A stretch of 64,000 bases of DNA from the NCBI GenBank assembly GCA_015680905.1, contig CM027381.1:248001-312000 (forward strand), given 5' to 3'. The notes beneath the pieces were generated by a model. It saw only the letters and a list, made by a program, of their open reading frames with translations. It was not told the origin of the DNA and made no database searches. Source of the DNA: Coptis chinensis (Eukaryota; Streptophyta; Magnoliopsida; Ranunculales; Ranunculaceae). Each line of letters opens with the position of its first letter. Position 1 is the first letter of the stretch. A program made the position numbers and the translations under genes. This document shows, one piece after another, positions 1 through 11,395 of the stretch.

Positions 1-585
1 ATCGAGAGTCCTCGATAGAAAAAATGAGCCAGTGTGTTCTTGTCATATCCATGATGTGGACATGAGACTAGCATATTATTGAATTTCTCCCAGCTTTGAT
101 GATATTCTTGATCACTTTTCCTTTGAAATTGCGATAGCTTGCTGCATGGCATCGCATTTACGGGGTGGGTAGAACTTGTTCATAAACTTTGTTCTCAACT
201 TCTCCCAATTATCTATTGAATTGATCGGCGGTGCAGTTAACCATTCAGATGCTTTACCTTCTAGTGAGAGCGGAAAAAGAATCAACTTGATACTCTCATC
301 TTTGATATTCTAGTTCTTGAAAGTTCTGGGGACTGATAGAAATTTGTTCATGTGAACATAAGGATGAACATTGTCTGAACCGTTGAACTTTGGAAGCATA
401 GAGATTACCGATGCTCTAAGCTCAAACTGGTTAGCTTCTGTTTCTGGAAAAACAATACTGCTGGGTGGGTCTCCAATGATTGGCGAATAGAAATCACTCA
501 GCTTCTTCCTCTGTTGTGCTTGCATGGGAGGGATAGCTTCAGGATTATTGGTGTCCAAAACACCTCCATCATTGCTTGCGGCCAT
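1..585 (-). pseudogene. gag: gag of the left-edge Athila-like element, broken
   Basis: The structural capsid/nucleocapsid precursor of a plant Ty3/gypsy element. From the ATG at 585 the translation begins MAASNDGGVLD. It then shows the typical gag N-terminus (FELRASVISMLPKFNGSD) followed by the capsid core (SLEGKASEWL, then CPHHGYDKNTLAHFFYRGLS at the window edge). An in-frame TAG at 310-312 sits in FKN*NIKDES. A glutamine codon CAG is likely there, so one C-to-T change would explain it. An open frame continues upstream to about 756 without an obvious better start. The zinc knuckle is beyond the window. Confidence 0.75.
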
Positions 586-1210
586 TGTATCAATCTCGTC
601 TAGTATTCTTGTGAGTCGGTTGTTAAACCTTGTCCATTTGTTGTGTTCTTCTTGGGACGATGATATGGATGTGGGGGCATACACTAGAAAAATTATGCGA
701 AAATAACAAAAAAAAACTATCCTACTATGCTTGAATGCAATTAAACTAATATGCAACTATTATAAATTATACTAGAATATAAAACTACTTTCCTTCAACT
801 GGGTTGGGCTTTGCAGCTAGTATCTCGCCCGTTGTCTAAAGCTGTCTCTTCTAGGGTTATGGTGAATCACTTGGATTGCTTAAGTACCACGACCCACAGA
901 CGATAGTCCGTTTGTCAAGATTCAGACAAGAAACACTAGAGTTTGATATTTTGCTGTGTTGGCTTACAACTTCAATTGTTGAAAAGGTCCTAAATGCAAT
1001 TATGCTAGAAAGCAATAAAACTAAACTATGATGCAACTATACTAAGAATGAAATAAAAAGAATGAAGATTCAACTAACCTGGATGGTAGATCTTGTCTTC
1101 AAGATGTCCTTCAAGCTTCTTTCTTTCTTAAAAGGATGGATGATGCGGCTAAAATTACCTCAAGATCCAAAATTCTAATCTTGAAAGAAAGCGTTAAACA
1201 AAAACAACTT
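586..1210 (-). other. leader between primer-binding site and gag
   Basis: Untranslated leader of the left-edge element. It is A/T-rich on the minus strand and contains no gene I can support. Parts resemble a spliced leader (T-rich tract near 700-710 followed by an open frame into gag), but no splice pair is convincing. Confidence 0.4.
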
Positions 1211-1228
1211 AACCCGGCAGCCGCGCCA
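1211..1228 (-). promoter_or_regulatory. primer-binding site (tRNA-Asp-like)
   Basis: The minus strand reads TGGCGCGGCTGCCGGGTT, matching 15 of 18 bases of the TGGCGCCGCTGCCGGGGA site used by many Athila/Tat elements. It lies two bases inside the LTR end, the correct place for minus-strand priming. Confidence 0.7.
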
Positions 1229-1230
1229 TT

Positions 1231-2883
1231 TGACACTGCCTCTTTTTTTTGTGTGAGATGTGGTATGGTCGTTGAACAAAAGAGAAGCATATCAAAACCT
1301 AATTATCCCTCAATAAGTAAAGGATGAGTAGGGTATCGTTCCATTTTTAAGTGTATGTTTATATGAAGGACGGATTTGGAAAGGGGTTTGAGGGATTAAA
1401 AACTATGATTATAGATATTGTAGATTCTAATGCTAAACTAAACTAAACTAACTAAACTTATACTAAAGCTAAGAATTGGAAATAAGGAGAGAATATGAGA
1501 GAGATAGATTCAAGAGATTCAAATCCACCAATGCTTTTGATTCAATGACCTTTTGCTTCATGTTGTTCTCCAAGTAGACTACAATCGGGCAATTGAGCGA
1601 GTGCCGATGCCTTTTTGGGTGAAACATCGTTAAACAATTAACTCTACTTAAGGTTGTTCCTATGTTCATGTTACTAGTATCTTCTTTCTTTTTATGTGAG
1701 CTTGGGCAGCTATTCAATGAATCACTATCTAAGGCAAACACAAGGAATACTTCCCTTACTCTAAAACACTACACAATTAGAAGAAAAGTAGAGAATAATA
1801 GTATAATATTCAATTACAATAAATAAAACTCTATTCTAGCATTATATTCAATTGCAATAAATAAAAGCATGTTACTAGCAAATATTCAATTGCAATAAAT
1901 AAAACCCTAAACTAGCATGATATTCAATTGTAATAAATAAACACCTTAATCTATACTTCCATCCCCTAGTGTGGGCAATGGAACTAATAACTAAAAACAT
2001 AAAGAACTAACCTGATTGAAGAACATCATGAACCAGAAGAATCATTAAACCTTAAGCGCTGGCTTCATCTCCTCCCTTGAAGGAGAAGATTAGTCTTCCA
2101 TATAGAAGGAATAACACGAAGAACGAGAAGAAGAAGAGTTGAAGAACATAAGACTAGAAAGACTAATTTATTAAGACTCAGCTAGTTAAAACCAATCTTT
2201 TATTATTAATCTCTCTCTGCCTCAAGTTCTGGAGACAAGAATATAAGTGAATTGGCCCCTTACATGAGGCACTTAGGTCCTCTATTTATAGGGGTTACAA
2301 TGAGCTCTAGAAGCATTCCAAACCGTCATTTGTTTCCTAATACAAATAGACTTCTTTCAGAGTCCAACTTCGTCTCCAAACCGAGAAGGAATTGGCTACA
2401 ATTAAGTCGATTCATGCGTCGGACTCATTATCCATGCGTCTCAGACTCAAGAAATGCATCCGGACTCACAATCTATGCATCCCAGATCACGAGCATTGAG
2501 TCCGGACTCATGATCTATGAGTCTCGGACTTCGAGGAAGTCTATTTTTCCTCTTTTGCTCCATCCTTCTATCCTCTTTTTGCGGGCTTTGGTCCAAGCAA
2601 CGAATCCTTTGGCCTTGGGCTTCCAAATAGGCTTTAAAATAGGTCCAAGTCACATCTTTAATAGCTCCAATTCCTTGGCCTTCTCCATGATTGTCCACGG
2701 GCTTCCCATGTGATCCTTAATGCTCGAATTGCTCCATTTTACCCTTTTTCTCTAATATTATACAAAACTCTCTTTTTCACCTGTAGAATCTTAAAACACA
2801 ACTTATAAACACTATTAGTCCACTAAGATGGCTAAATAAGAGGCATAATCGAGGGTTAAATAGCACTTTTTGAGCACTTATCA
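1231..2883 (-). repeat. 5' LTR of the left-edge Athila-like element
   Basis: On the minus strand it begins TGATAAGTGCTCAAAAAGTG and ends GGCAGTGTCA, giving the TG...CA ends of an LTR directly before the primer-binding site. Inside are A/T-rich repeats of an attcaattgcaataaataaa type (about 1800-1940). No long open frame is meaningful here. The start resembles the two other LTR families in the window (TGATAAG followed by a short conserved stretch). Confidence 0.7.
2283..2290 (-). promoter_or_regulatory. TATA box in LTR
   Basis: The minus strand reads cctataaatagaggacct here, about 595 bases into the LTR. That is a normal place for the U3/R promoter of a long plant LTR. Confidence 0.5.
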
Positions 2884-4093
2884 ATTTGCCTGGATTGGGT
2901 ACACTTGTCTGTGGAAGTTTTTTGCATTTGTTTTGATATATTTATTGAAGTGTACTTCTACTTGCTCGGTTTTCAATTATGTTTTTTTTACTTTTTAAGC
3001 TGCAGGTAAACAGAAGTATGAACGCATTACTTACAGTAAGGTTTGTATTCTTACTCCATTTTCTCGGCTGTTCATTCCGTTCTGCAATCAGCCATTATTT
3101 AAAGGTTGATTTTTCTGCAAGCCATGTAGGAAATCTAATCTTGACACGTGGTATTATTGAAGTTACATACTCCATCTGTATCCGTTGCACTACTTTCTTT
3201 AGACTGTAATCACCTAAAATGGTTGTGGTATGCGGCTTAACTAACTTTCTCATTTTGATTCCTATGCAGCTGTTTATATATCTAGCTTAGCTAACTTGTT
3301 GTATATCACTTTGATTTGTTGGTGCATGAAAATAAAAGGAAAAGTCTTTAAGGGTTTCTTGAATGTTGCAAACGGAATGTGGTTCAAAATATGAAGTGAT
3401 TTTAAAGCGTAAGTATGTGTTCTAGCTAGTTCATACTCATCATTAACCTTGAACCATATATTCTGTAAACTTTGTTTTGGAAGAATATTTGCGGCGTACT
3501 ACATCTCTTGCATTATCTTTCTCACTATAGTATACCATATTTTGACTTTCACGATGGAATGGTAAGTGCTTGACACTTAGATTTCGGTAGTGTATATCAA
3601 AATTAATAAGCCTCCAAATTGCTTTAGATGAAGAAAGAAATCTACAGTCTAAGAAGTTTGGTACTTCATCAACATCCCTAACAATTTGTGTCTTACTTTT
3701 ATTATGCATCCTTTGTATTTTCTACAATCATTGAAGTTGCTCTATCCTTACCCTCCAAATTGTGTTATTAATAATGCATTAATATGATGTCATGCAATGT
3801 ACATGGATGTGTGTAAGGTACTTATTCGTAAGTGTCTTGATATATTTTCAATCTCTATATTTACTCTGCAAAATGGGAGTATGTTGCAGCAGGCGGAGGT
3901 ACTCAACAAATTGTTGGAAAAAAGGAGTGGCTGAGCATATTGTCAATGACATTTATCTGCATCTGCGATGGTATAACAAAAGATGATTTCATTTTTGGAT
4001 AAAATTACATAAAAAGTAGTTTATGATAGTTTGGTATATTGAAATGCTAGTAGAGATGTGACCTCCAGAGGGAACCTGGGACTGGTATGGTGG

Positions 4094-4165
4094 GGAGTTG
4101 TGCTCAGGAATGATAGAGGAGAAGTAATTTGTTCTGGCACTGGAGGAATGGTGGTGGAAACATGC
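4094..4165 (+). pseudogene. LINE RNase H (RVT_3-like) scrap
   Basis: The frame reads GVVLRNDRGEVICSGTGG. This is the typical opening strand of the RNase H domain found at the C-terminus of plant L1-type LINEs. Only about 24 residues are recognisable and the frame is closed on both sides. It is a relic, not a gene. The assignment rests on one motif. Confidence 0.4.
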
Positions 4166-4620
4166 TACATTATGTTGACTAAATTAATGCTCTTGACTAA
4201 ATAAACTAAAAAGCAGGATTCAATAAAAAAAAGTGCTTGCATTTTAGATTAGAAAAACATTCAGATGTAAGTCCGCCATCACTACTTTTTCTTTTTCTTC
4301 TCCTTCAATGTCTCCGATCTTGTGATTGCCCTGCAGTTTTATTTTTCTTTCTTATATTTTATCGCTACTTCTTCTACTTGTCCTTCTTCTAACTTTTATT
4401 ATGTTTCTTTTCTGATACCCCCTGCATTTTGTTTTCCTTGAGTTCGATCTCCCTGGCTTTCTTCTTCTTTCTCGATATATGGGGTTTTTATTCTATACTT
4501 CATAATTTTTTTTTCTTTTCTACAATATACAGAAGATTTTTTTTTTTTTTTTTAGTTTTTTCTTCATTGTAATTCATGGTTTTTACAATGAAGATGTTAA
4601 AAAAGTATCAAGTCATGTTA

Positions 4621-4936
4621 TAGCAAAATCTGGCTCCTGGTCGAGTCGTTCATAATGCATTGATAAGATGACATGCAAAATGCAAAGTACGTATATGTGC
4701 ATAAAGTATTTAAAAGTTACTTATAACTGGCTGAGCATATTGTCAATGACATTTTCTATCTGCTGCTTCCATGATATAGCTAGCAAAATCTGGCTTCTGA
4801 TCAAGTTGTTCATATAATGCATTGATAAGATAACATTGCAAAGTACGTAAATGTGTGTAAAGTTTTTAAAATGAGCTTATAATTGGCTGACCATATTGCT
4901 AGTGACATTTTCTATGTGGAGCTGCCATGATATAGC
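4621..4936. repeat. tandem pair of ~160-bp repeats
   Basis: Copy one (4621-4780) and copy two (4781-4936) both begin tagcaaaatctggct and both contain tgacattttctat near their ends. A more diverged partial copy is split over 3770-3850 and 3929-3972 (ggctgagcatattgtcaatg). No open frame spans the unit. Confidence 0.75.
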
Positions 4937-6590
4937 AGAGAATGTTTTGTCCTCATTCTTAAGTTCTTCTACAATTGGTAATTATCAATGTGGTCATGAG
5001 GTGTAATTTTTTTGAAACTTTCCTCATATATGTCTAAATAAAACTCTTATGAAGTTCTCCATATGTTTTTCAACATTATAAAAAATGTTGCAGCATGTAT
5101 ATAGAGTTTAAGTATGTGAAGGCGACAATGTTATTTCCTTAGCAAGATAAATATGTTTTGGTTCATCATAATCCATTTAAGTAATTCTTGTACTACCTTT
5201 TATGATTTAAAGCTTGCGATACACGCATCAAAGTCATTTGATGGAGGTTTAAGTTCACTTATTAGGTTTAGGTTTTTTGAGCAGTCTCTAGTTGTTGACT
5301 TGATGCATTTAAAGGAATTGGAATGGTGTGGCGTCAAAAGGTATTACCGATAAAACTAATCAGGTGAGGGTGTGCATCTAAGGATTGTGTTAGTCTTACT
5401 GTGCTATTGAGGTTAATGTTATAATGTTGTCTACTGTACCTTGCAACTCATGGTGTACATAACAGAAGCAATGGAAGTTAAAACTGGAGAAAGTGAGAAG
5501 GGGAGTAGTTTCCAACATGAAGTAGAGCTAAGCTAGGTTGTTTGAAGGACCTCCAAGCAGTTCTCAAGTTCTTCCATCGAGGTATGTGTAACGCCGACCT
5601 TACCTGGTTTTTCTATATGTCAAAGTTTGATAAACTATTTCTGTCTTCCAGCGAGTTATCTTATAGTTTGTTTTAAATTATATCTTGGCAGTTAATATCA
5701 TAGCAGTTTTGGTTCATTTAGGCATCTACGAATTGGTCTCTTGGTATCGTTTCTATATTCATCATCTATATAGAGTTTAAGTTTGTGAAGGTGACCTTGT
5801 TTATTTCGTAAGCAAGATGATAGTCATAAAGTCTAGAAATTACAAAAAATTATAAAAAAAATAAAAATAAAAAAAATTAACTTAAAAGACAATAAACATT
5901 TAAATAAGTGATTTTTAGTAAATAAGTGAGTAGTAGATTTCTTACCTACCCAAGCTTTTTAGACATGATAGAAGATACATACTGATTTTTTTGTGTTCCT
6001 ATGAATGCATGCAAATATGATACGATGAGACGTGGGATTTACATCTGAAACTGAAGTTCAAATGGAGAGTCATTGAGGTAGACCATTGCTTGAACTTGGG
6101 TTAAAGAACGACAAACCTGGTGCAAAAAAAAGAACCTTAATATTTCTATACGTATCTTGAGTAGAAGTAATTAATAATCTGAAGATTAGAGAAGATCTCT
6201 GAAGGTTTATGAAGATAGTGGCAACCTTCTATAGATTGTAACTTTAGGAAAAAATTGTTAGAGGAAGAAAGAAAATTGGGACTCTTACTTCCTATTTAGT
6301 TTTTTTCTGGCAGCTTTTTTCTCCTGATTTGAAGAGTCTTTCGCTGATGCTTTGTTTCTGTAATCTTTATTATTTTTTGTTTGGATGTGTATAAATTAGG
6401 AAACTAAATTAGGACTATTGAAAAGAGATTTAGTATATAAAGGAAACATAATTAATTGGGACTCTGACTTACTATTTAGTGTTTTTTTCTTGCCAGCTTG
6501 TTTCTCTTTTTTCTTGGCACTTTTTTTTCTCCTATTTTTCTTAATCCCCCTGTTGATGTAGACAGCCCCAATGAGCCGAAAAGGGAATGC

Positions 6591-6924
<334 letters not shown>

Positions 6925-7230
6925 CACTACAAAAAAACAATCCAAAAACAACGGCCCATAGCTGTCGTTTTTTAATTTTAAAACATGTGCTATATTCTCA
7001 TCGTTAGGGCGTAAATAAAATCATTTGTAGTTTTTGAAATACAACAGCCCGAGGCACTTGTAATAACTAAAAAACAACAACGGCTTTTAACACTTGTAAA
7101 TCAACGACGGTCGTCAGCACATGTTTCTTTTAAAATCTGGTCCACGTTTATTTTGAATAGAACGACAAACTTAGCCGTCGTTTATGGGAGAAATATTTCA
7201 ACAGTTCACTGTCGTTTATTTATTTAGTAT
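6925..7230. repeat. left terminus and subterminal repeats of the CACTA
   Basis: After the terminal inverted repeat come several short words in both orientations: acaacggccc, tgtcgttttt, acaacggctt, aacgacggtcgtc, gccgtcgttta, ctgtcgttta. Such arrays are the transposase-binding region of En/Spm elements. Confidence 0.65.
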
Positions 7231-7408
7231 CCCTATTTTTTTTTGCTTTTTGATAAAAACTAAAGAACAGTAACAAAATATAAGAAAATAACCTGAATAA
7301 AAGCAAAATATTTTGATTAAATGCTTACAACTTCAACAACTTGAACAAATCTCATCCATACAACAACTTGTGCACAACCAAGTCTTTAGTATAACTTAAG
7401 AAAGTAAT

Positions 7409-7649
7409 TTAGATTGCATTAGTAAAAGCCTTAGGCCATGTAACAGTAGATCCCACGTCAATGCCACCAAAGGTCTTTCCTCTAGCACCAAACAACTCCG
7501 CGTGAAATTCTAGAATCTTGTCCACTACGATCCGATATGCATTCTCAGGCACTTCAACTCGATCACCAATCATTCTTCCAATGGCAACCACTCTACCGCC
7601 CATGCTTTGCAGCTCACATGTTTGTCCAGAACGCGATACCATTGGTTGC
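7409..7649 (-). pseudogene. last exon of TnpA-type gene, TNP1/EN/SPM domain
   Basis: The exon begins after a clean acceptor (ttgtctag, then GCAACCAATGG) and ends at a TAA at 7409-7411. It translates with GQTCELQSMGGRVVAIGRM, ENAYRIVVDKILEF and VGSTVTWPKAF. This is the C-terminal TNP1/EN/SPM-like module (cysteine-containing start, 'VVA.GR', 'T..WP') that closes Transposase_24 proteins in CACTA elements. The upstream exons of the same gene are about 15.6 kb away, beyond 23005, so the gene was cut by the nested insertions. This exon itself is intact. Confidence 0.65.
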
Positions 7650-8319
7650 CTAGACAATGAATGACTAGTTAGTTGTTTGCGACAAACAAGATATGAAGTA
7701 GTAAGAAAATCTCAATACGACAAACATGTCAACTAGTCTATTCATGTGTAAAATCAAGAGTTGTATAACAATATATAGCAATATTATATATTTATAGTTG
7801 GTAATTTCTGGTAGACTCAATAAGGAATAAGTAAACTTAGCAGCTTCATATATAAGCAAGAGGAATTAAAGCAAAAGAAACTAAGTGAGTTGCAACATCC
7901 CAAACAATGAAAGAAAAAGGAAGAAATCCGATGTACTAGGCATACAATCTACCCCTCACCAGCTACTTACCTCTACTTTCTTAAACTCCTAAGATCAAGC
8001 TTACACTAGTACAAGAAAAAAACTCGCTGACATAAGACAACTATAAGCAGTTCTATTTTTACTTGGTGAATTTCTAATTATGAAAAAAAATCTATGGTAA
8101 AGTTTGTCAAATAAGTAAGTACTTCTAATCCCAAAATCCTACTTCTGAAATGGAACAAGCATCAATCCCAACATCCTCTAGCTCTACTCAATTAACCATG
8201 AATTTCATTCAAACAAGCATCAATAATATTATATCGAACAACACCAAATGACTATTAACTGAAGCCTAAACCACTAATAGAGAGCATAAATAACAATGCC
8301 GATGACGGTAAGGATAGGA
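7650..8319. other. intron-like CACTA sequence, no gene seen
   Basis: A/T-rich, with a T-rich minus-strand stretch leading to the acceptor at 7650, so at least the first few hundred bases are probably the last intron of the TnpA-type gene. A CACTA-like word (cactagtacaagaaaaa) at 8004 has no convincing partner. Confidence 0.45.
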
Positions 8320-8505
8320 TGTTCAAAAATAAATTATTGGATCATTCGTCTTGTTGTTTTTGTGGTCGTGCCAATGAAAACTCAAAGCACCCTTATTTGT
8401 ATGTTCTTGCACTAAGAAGGTTTGGGCAGGTGTCAAGGCGATGATAAGGTCTGGCAATTTAGTGTTTACCTCAAACCAAAAGTGGTATTCCATTTTCTAA
8501 AGATT
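8320..8505 (+). pseudogene. LINE zf-RVT domain fragment
   Basis: Two frames joined by one frameshift read CCFCGRANENSKH, then VWAGVKAMIRSGNL. This is the zinc-binding zf-RVT module (C..C G...E...H, then W) found downstream of reverse transcriptase in plant non-LTR retroelements. It is a short relic, closed by a TAA near 8501. It lies upstream of a separate reverse transcriptase scrap at 9396, the reverse of the normal domain order. Confidence 0.55.
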
Positions 8506-8589
8506 AGGTGGATGGTTGCCTAAAGATTGGGTGTATGGCAACCATCCAGTCCTACACCAAGTAATCTTTAAGTTTTTTTCATGATTTAC

Positions 8590-9395
8590 AGGGGCCAGTA
8601 CATACTGTAGATAAACAGTTACCAAGGTCTTGCTAATGGACTATGGATGAATCGTGAACTCACGACTATACCACTTGGAGTGTCTGTGACCATTTGGAAG
8701 AGCAGTCCTCCACGTTGGGAACCACTTCCAACCTTGATGAAAAAGGGGCTCTTCGTGAGAAAGGGTAAATTTAATTAGCCGCCTATCCTCTCCTACCTGC
8801 CCCGGTGAACTATAGGGATTCAAAATGCAATAGCTGCCACGCGAAAGCAGGATTGATATTCATAGTAGTGCATGCACGAAGCTAGACAGATGAACCTTGG
8901 CTGATTCTTCATGGCCTAGGTCTGGGTTTGTAAAAGGAAAGAGTCTGTGAGTTCTTGGTTATAGCCTTGTGTCTCTCGTGTCACAATATTGGCATAAGAT
9001 AAGGCCATCATCCGGCCCAATCACCTATTAGGAGAGTCCTGGTGGAACAACGAATAGCATTTCAGGGCCGATTAACACTCATACTAATGCCTCTTTCTAA
9101 CATCGATAGATGGGGCTATGAAAGGATGACATGACTGAAAGCGGCTTTCTTGGAACTAATTCATAGTCGCTTGCAATTAGACTTTTATAACTATATAAAC
9201 AAATATAACAAGTGTGCGAGATGAGGGAACCTGTCTTAATTGACCTTTCTTTCTTTTGTAGTACTTTATTGGTGAGATCACTCCCACTTATAATAGCGTA
9301 TATAAGAAAGAGTTGTGCCTTTACTCGTGAAAGTAGGACAGTAGGTCAATAAAGTCAGGAGGGAATCTTACATTCTCTCTTTGGCCAAGTTGGAT
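8590..9395. other. possible mitochondrial-DNA insertion (NUMT)
   Basis: Base composition changes to a much more balanced GC content than the surrounding 30-35%. The style, including ctcccacttataatagcg, ggacagtaggtcaataaag and catcatccggcccaatcacc, recalls intergenic plant mitochondrial DNA. I see no complete mitochondrial gene in it. The call rests on composition and recollection of mitochondrial sequence style, so it is tentative. Short balanced-GC sequence also continues at 9580-9680. Confidence 0.35.
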
Positions 9396-9530
9396 TGATT
9401 CTGGAAGAACTTAAGGAAACTGTCTTTGAGATGGTGACAGTGCCTTTGGTCTTGATGGCTTCTCTGGTAGCTTCTACCAGGCCCTCTGGGACATTATTTA
9501 GGACGATCTTCTTGAAGCTACTGAATGCTT
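9396..9530 (+). pseudogene. LINE reverse transcriptase fragment
   Basis: With one frameshift the plus strand reads EELKETVFEM, then DSAFGLDGFSGSFYQALWDI. This matches the conserved block of L1-type plant reverse transcriptases (E.....V..M...KAPGPDG(F/Y)...F....W). A stop follows WDII. The fragment is about 45 codons and clearly inactive. Confidence 0.6.
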
Positions 9531-9680
9531 AAAAAAAAGAGGTTATGTTCCCCTGTCATATGTTAACAGTACTATGAAAGTTATCAAGGTGCAGCAGTGA
9601 GGTTATATTGGGGATGGAACCGAAAGAATAAAACAATAGGAGGTCGCCACACCGACCGCATGGTTAAGAGCTATAGTAGG

Positions 9681-10952
9681 TGATAAGTACCCAAAATTGT
9701 GTTTTAAACCATGCAGAGACATTACATTTGGGTCAATTATGTGTTTAATAAATGTAAATTAATTGTATTTTCATGTTTTCACAGGTTTCAACAAATAACG
9801 ATAAAAAATACACCTGAGAACCAAGCGTTTTAGCATGAAATACAGCCGAATAAAGCTTGGACTTGAAATCTTCAGTATCAGCTCATTTAAAGCTCCAATC
9901 TGCCAGCAAAGCCTATGGACTCAGAAAACCATGAAACAAGTTGAAGAATCCAAACTTGAGTTCTTGAGCTAGCCAAATGAGTCATGTTCGGGTCAAGACT
10001 TGGTCAAATTGACTTGTAACAGTCCGAAAATCAGTAGAAAGTTCAAATGGTGACATCTTTCGTCTCCTAACTCCGATTGAAGCATATGACCTATCAAAAT
10101 GATCAGCACAGAAAACTCTATACAACGGTATATTGCTTTTACAAAATGGACATATGGTTTGAAATCAGAGATAAAGCCAAGCACGTCACTATTCATCGAA
10201 GACGACGTAGATATTTTAGATATTTTATTATTTAACTTTTTGTAAAGTCAAAAGATGAATAGCTCCAAATAGTGTCAAATAATGTTGAATAGTGTCAAAT
10301 AGTGATTACTATTCCTTAAAATCAAAAAGTTGAATAGTGATCAAATCTCAGTCGTTGGATCAGATTTCTGAGATACGATCACGACCGTCCATTCAACTAT
10401 AAATAGAAGGGTCTAGTTTTAGTTTTTCTCATGGAATGGTTAGCATTCCATCAGTAGGAGTAGAGTAGTTTACTGTTTTCCTAGTGTAATGAATAATTTA
10501 ATTTATATTTTTTAATTAAAATATTTTTAATTCAGTTTTATTTTCTGTTAATTAGAATAATAATTTAGTTTTTGTGATTTGGAGTTAATAAAACTCATGT
10601 GGAGGAAAATCTTCGTTGTTGGTTTGGTAAGTTGTTTAGGAAGAACAACTAGACCTACATCCTATCCCAAAATGATAGTTGGTGTAGTGTCTAGTAAGGG
10701 ATCAAAGTGATGAGCTTAGAGATAAGTCATTGTTTTGGTTCCACTTGCTAGCATGTATGAGCTTAGAGATGAGCCATACATGTTAGGGATCAAGTTTTCT
10801 TCTATTAGACTTGTCTATGAGTTCTAGGAAGAATAAAATGATCTTATCAAACAACAAAACTTATTAAAATCATTGAGATGAAATATTTTGCAATTTTATT
10901 GAAATGTGAGCGAAATGACAAACCCGACCCATTTGTTTTACTGGTCGGATCA
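9681..10952 (+). repeat. Athila-type LTR in plus orientation
   Basis: The sequence begins TGATAAGTACCCAAAATTGT and shares long blocks with the minus-oriented LTR at 21552-23005. Shared features are the opening TGATAAG.ACCCAAAA, a TTTAATAA stretch, a ttttcacag intron-like end, and a block around 10600-10830 (atcccaaaatgatagttgg, the ctagcatgtatg repeats, cttgtctatgag). The right end is placed at GGATCA because a weak primer-binding-site-like word (tggcggcggggaagggga, 13 of 18) follows at 10954. No body of a plus-strand element follows, and the left flank (gtagg) is not repeated at the right, so this is a fragment rather than a clean solo LTR. Confidence 0.6.
10398..10405 (+). promoter_or_regulatory. 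TATA box of the plus-strand LTR
   Basis: tataaata, followed 30-40 bases later by a pyrimidine-rich start region (gtttttctcatgg), about 720 bases into the LTR. Confidence 0.5.
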
Positions 10953-11103
10953 ATGGCGGCGGGGAAGGGGAAATCCGGATGTTAGCGAATATTTAATACG
11001 GAACTTCTCCATTTAATACGTAACCCATACAAATGTGTGAGAATTATTTAACACACCATACTAAAATACAAAATGAAAAAAAAAAAAAAAAAAAAAAAAA
11101 TGG

Positions 11104-11232
11104 TTACATAGATCTAGATGTTCGGATCATGTTATGCATGAGTGACAAGAGAATAATGATAAACACTGTTATCACGATTAATGTAATAGCCCATTCGCGT
11201 TGCTCCTTTTCCCATCGGTCTATTTGATTCAT
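11104..11232 (-). CDS. 42-residue single-pass membrane microprotein, unidentified
   Basis: The ATG at 11232 opens MNQIDRWEKEQREWA, followed by a hydrophobic segment ITLIVITVFIIILLSLM (about residues 16-32) and a short basic tail ending at TAA (11104-11106). The layout is a charged N-terminus, one membrane span and a small basic tail. A strong promoter layout lies just upstream (11302-11395) and the leader has no upstream ATG that I can see. I do not recognise the protein. The N-termini of some plant HARBI1/ALP1-like transposases also have a charged-then-hydrophobic start, so this could be the relic of a PIF/Harbinger gene. It could also be a chance frame. Confidence 0.35.
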   Translation of the reverse strand: MNQIDRWEKEQREWAITLIVITVFIIILLSLMHNMIRTSRSM

Positions 11233-11301
11233 TATGTTCAAGGAATTGAAAATTTGTGAAGAGTGAGAGAAGGGAATGATTGAAAGTGGAAAGGAGAGTT
11301 G

Positions 11302-11395
11302 TATTTATAACTTGATTTCTGACCGTTGGGCATCTGACCGTTTGGATCAGTCCGTTGGGTTCTGACCGTTTGGATTAGTCCGTTGGGTTTTGACC
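11302..11395 (-). promoter_or_regulatory. promoter: TATA box with five AACGG (MSA-like) motifs
   Basis: On the minus strand a TATA box (tataaata, 11302-11309) is preceded by a short array in which the core AACGG occurs five times, alternating cccaacgga and ccaaacggtca, plus one decayed aatgg copy. The motif nearest the TATA box, cccaacggtca, fits the M-phase-specific activator consensus bound by three-repeat MYB proteins. A pyrimidine-rich leader (cattcccttctctcactc) follows, then the ATG at 11232. The array is also a ~30-bp tandem repeat, so it may simply be repeat sequence. Confidence 0.45.

Larger units (their letters stand above)
1..2883 (-). mobile_element. Athila-like Ty3/gypsy LTR retrotransposon, 5' part only
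   Basis: Read on the minus strand, this is the beginning of an LTR retrotransposon: LTR (2883 to 1231), primer-binding site (1228 to 1211), leader, then gag running off the left edge. The gag style, the primer-binding site close to that of tRNA-Asp and the LTR length (about 1.65 kb) fit the Athila lineage. The 3' LTR, pol and one target-site duplication lie outside the window. The right flank after 2883 begins atttg, so a left flank of atttg is expected if the element is complete. This element is distinct in sequence from the other two Athila-like copies in the window. Confidence 0.75.

Noticed and set aside
2252..2713. Plus-strand 153-codon frame inside the left LTR
   Set aside because: Antisense to the element, no motif, and overlaps another open frame. 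Best seen as LTR sequence.
11072..11101. Poly(A) after the microprotein gene as its tail
   Set aside because: It is on the plus strand, so it reads as poly(T) downstream of the minus-strand stop. It is not a polyadenylation product of that gene.
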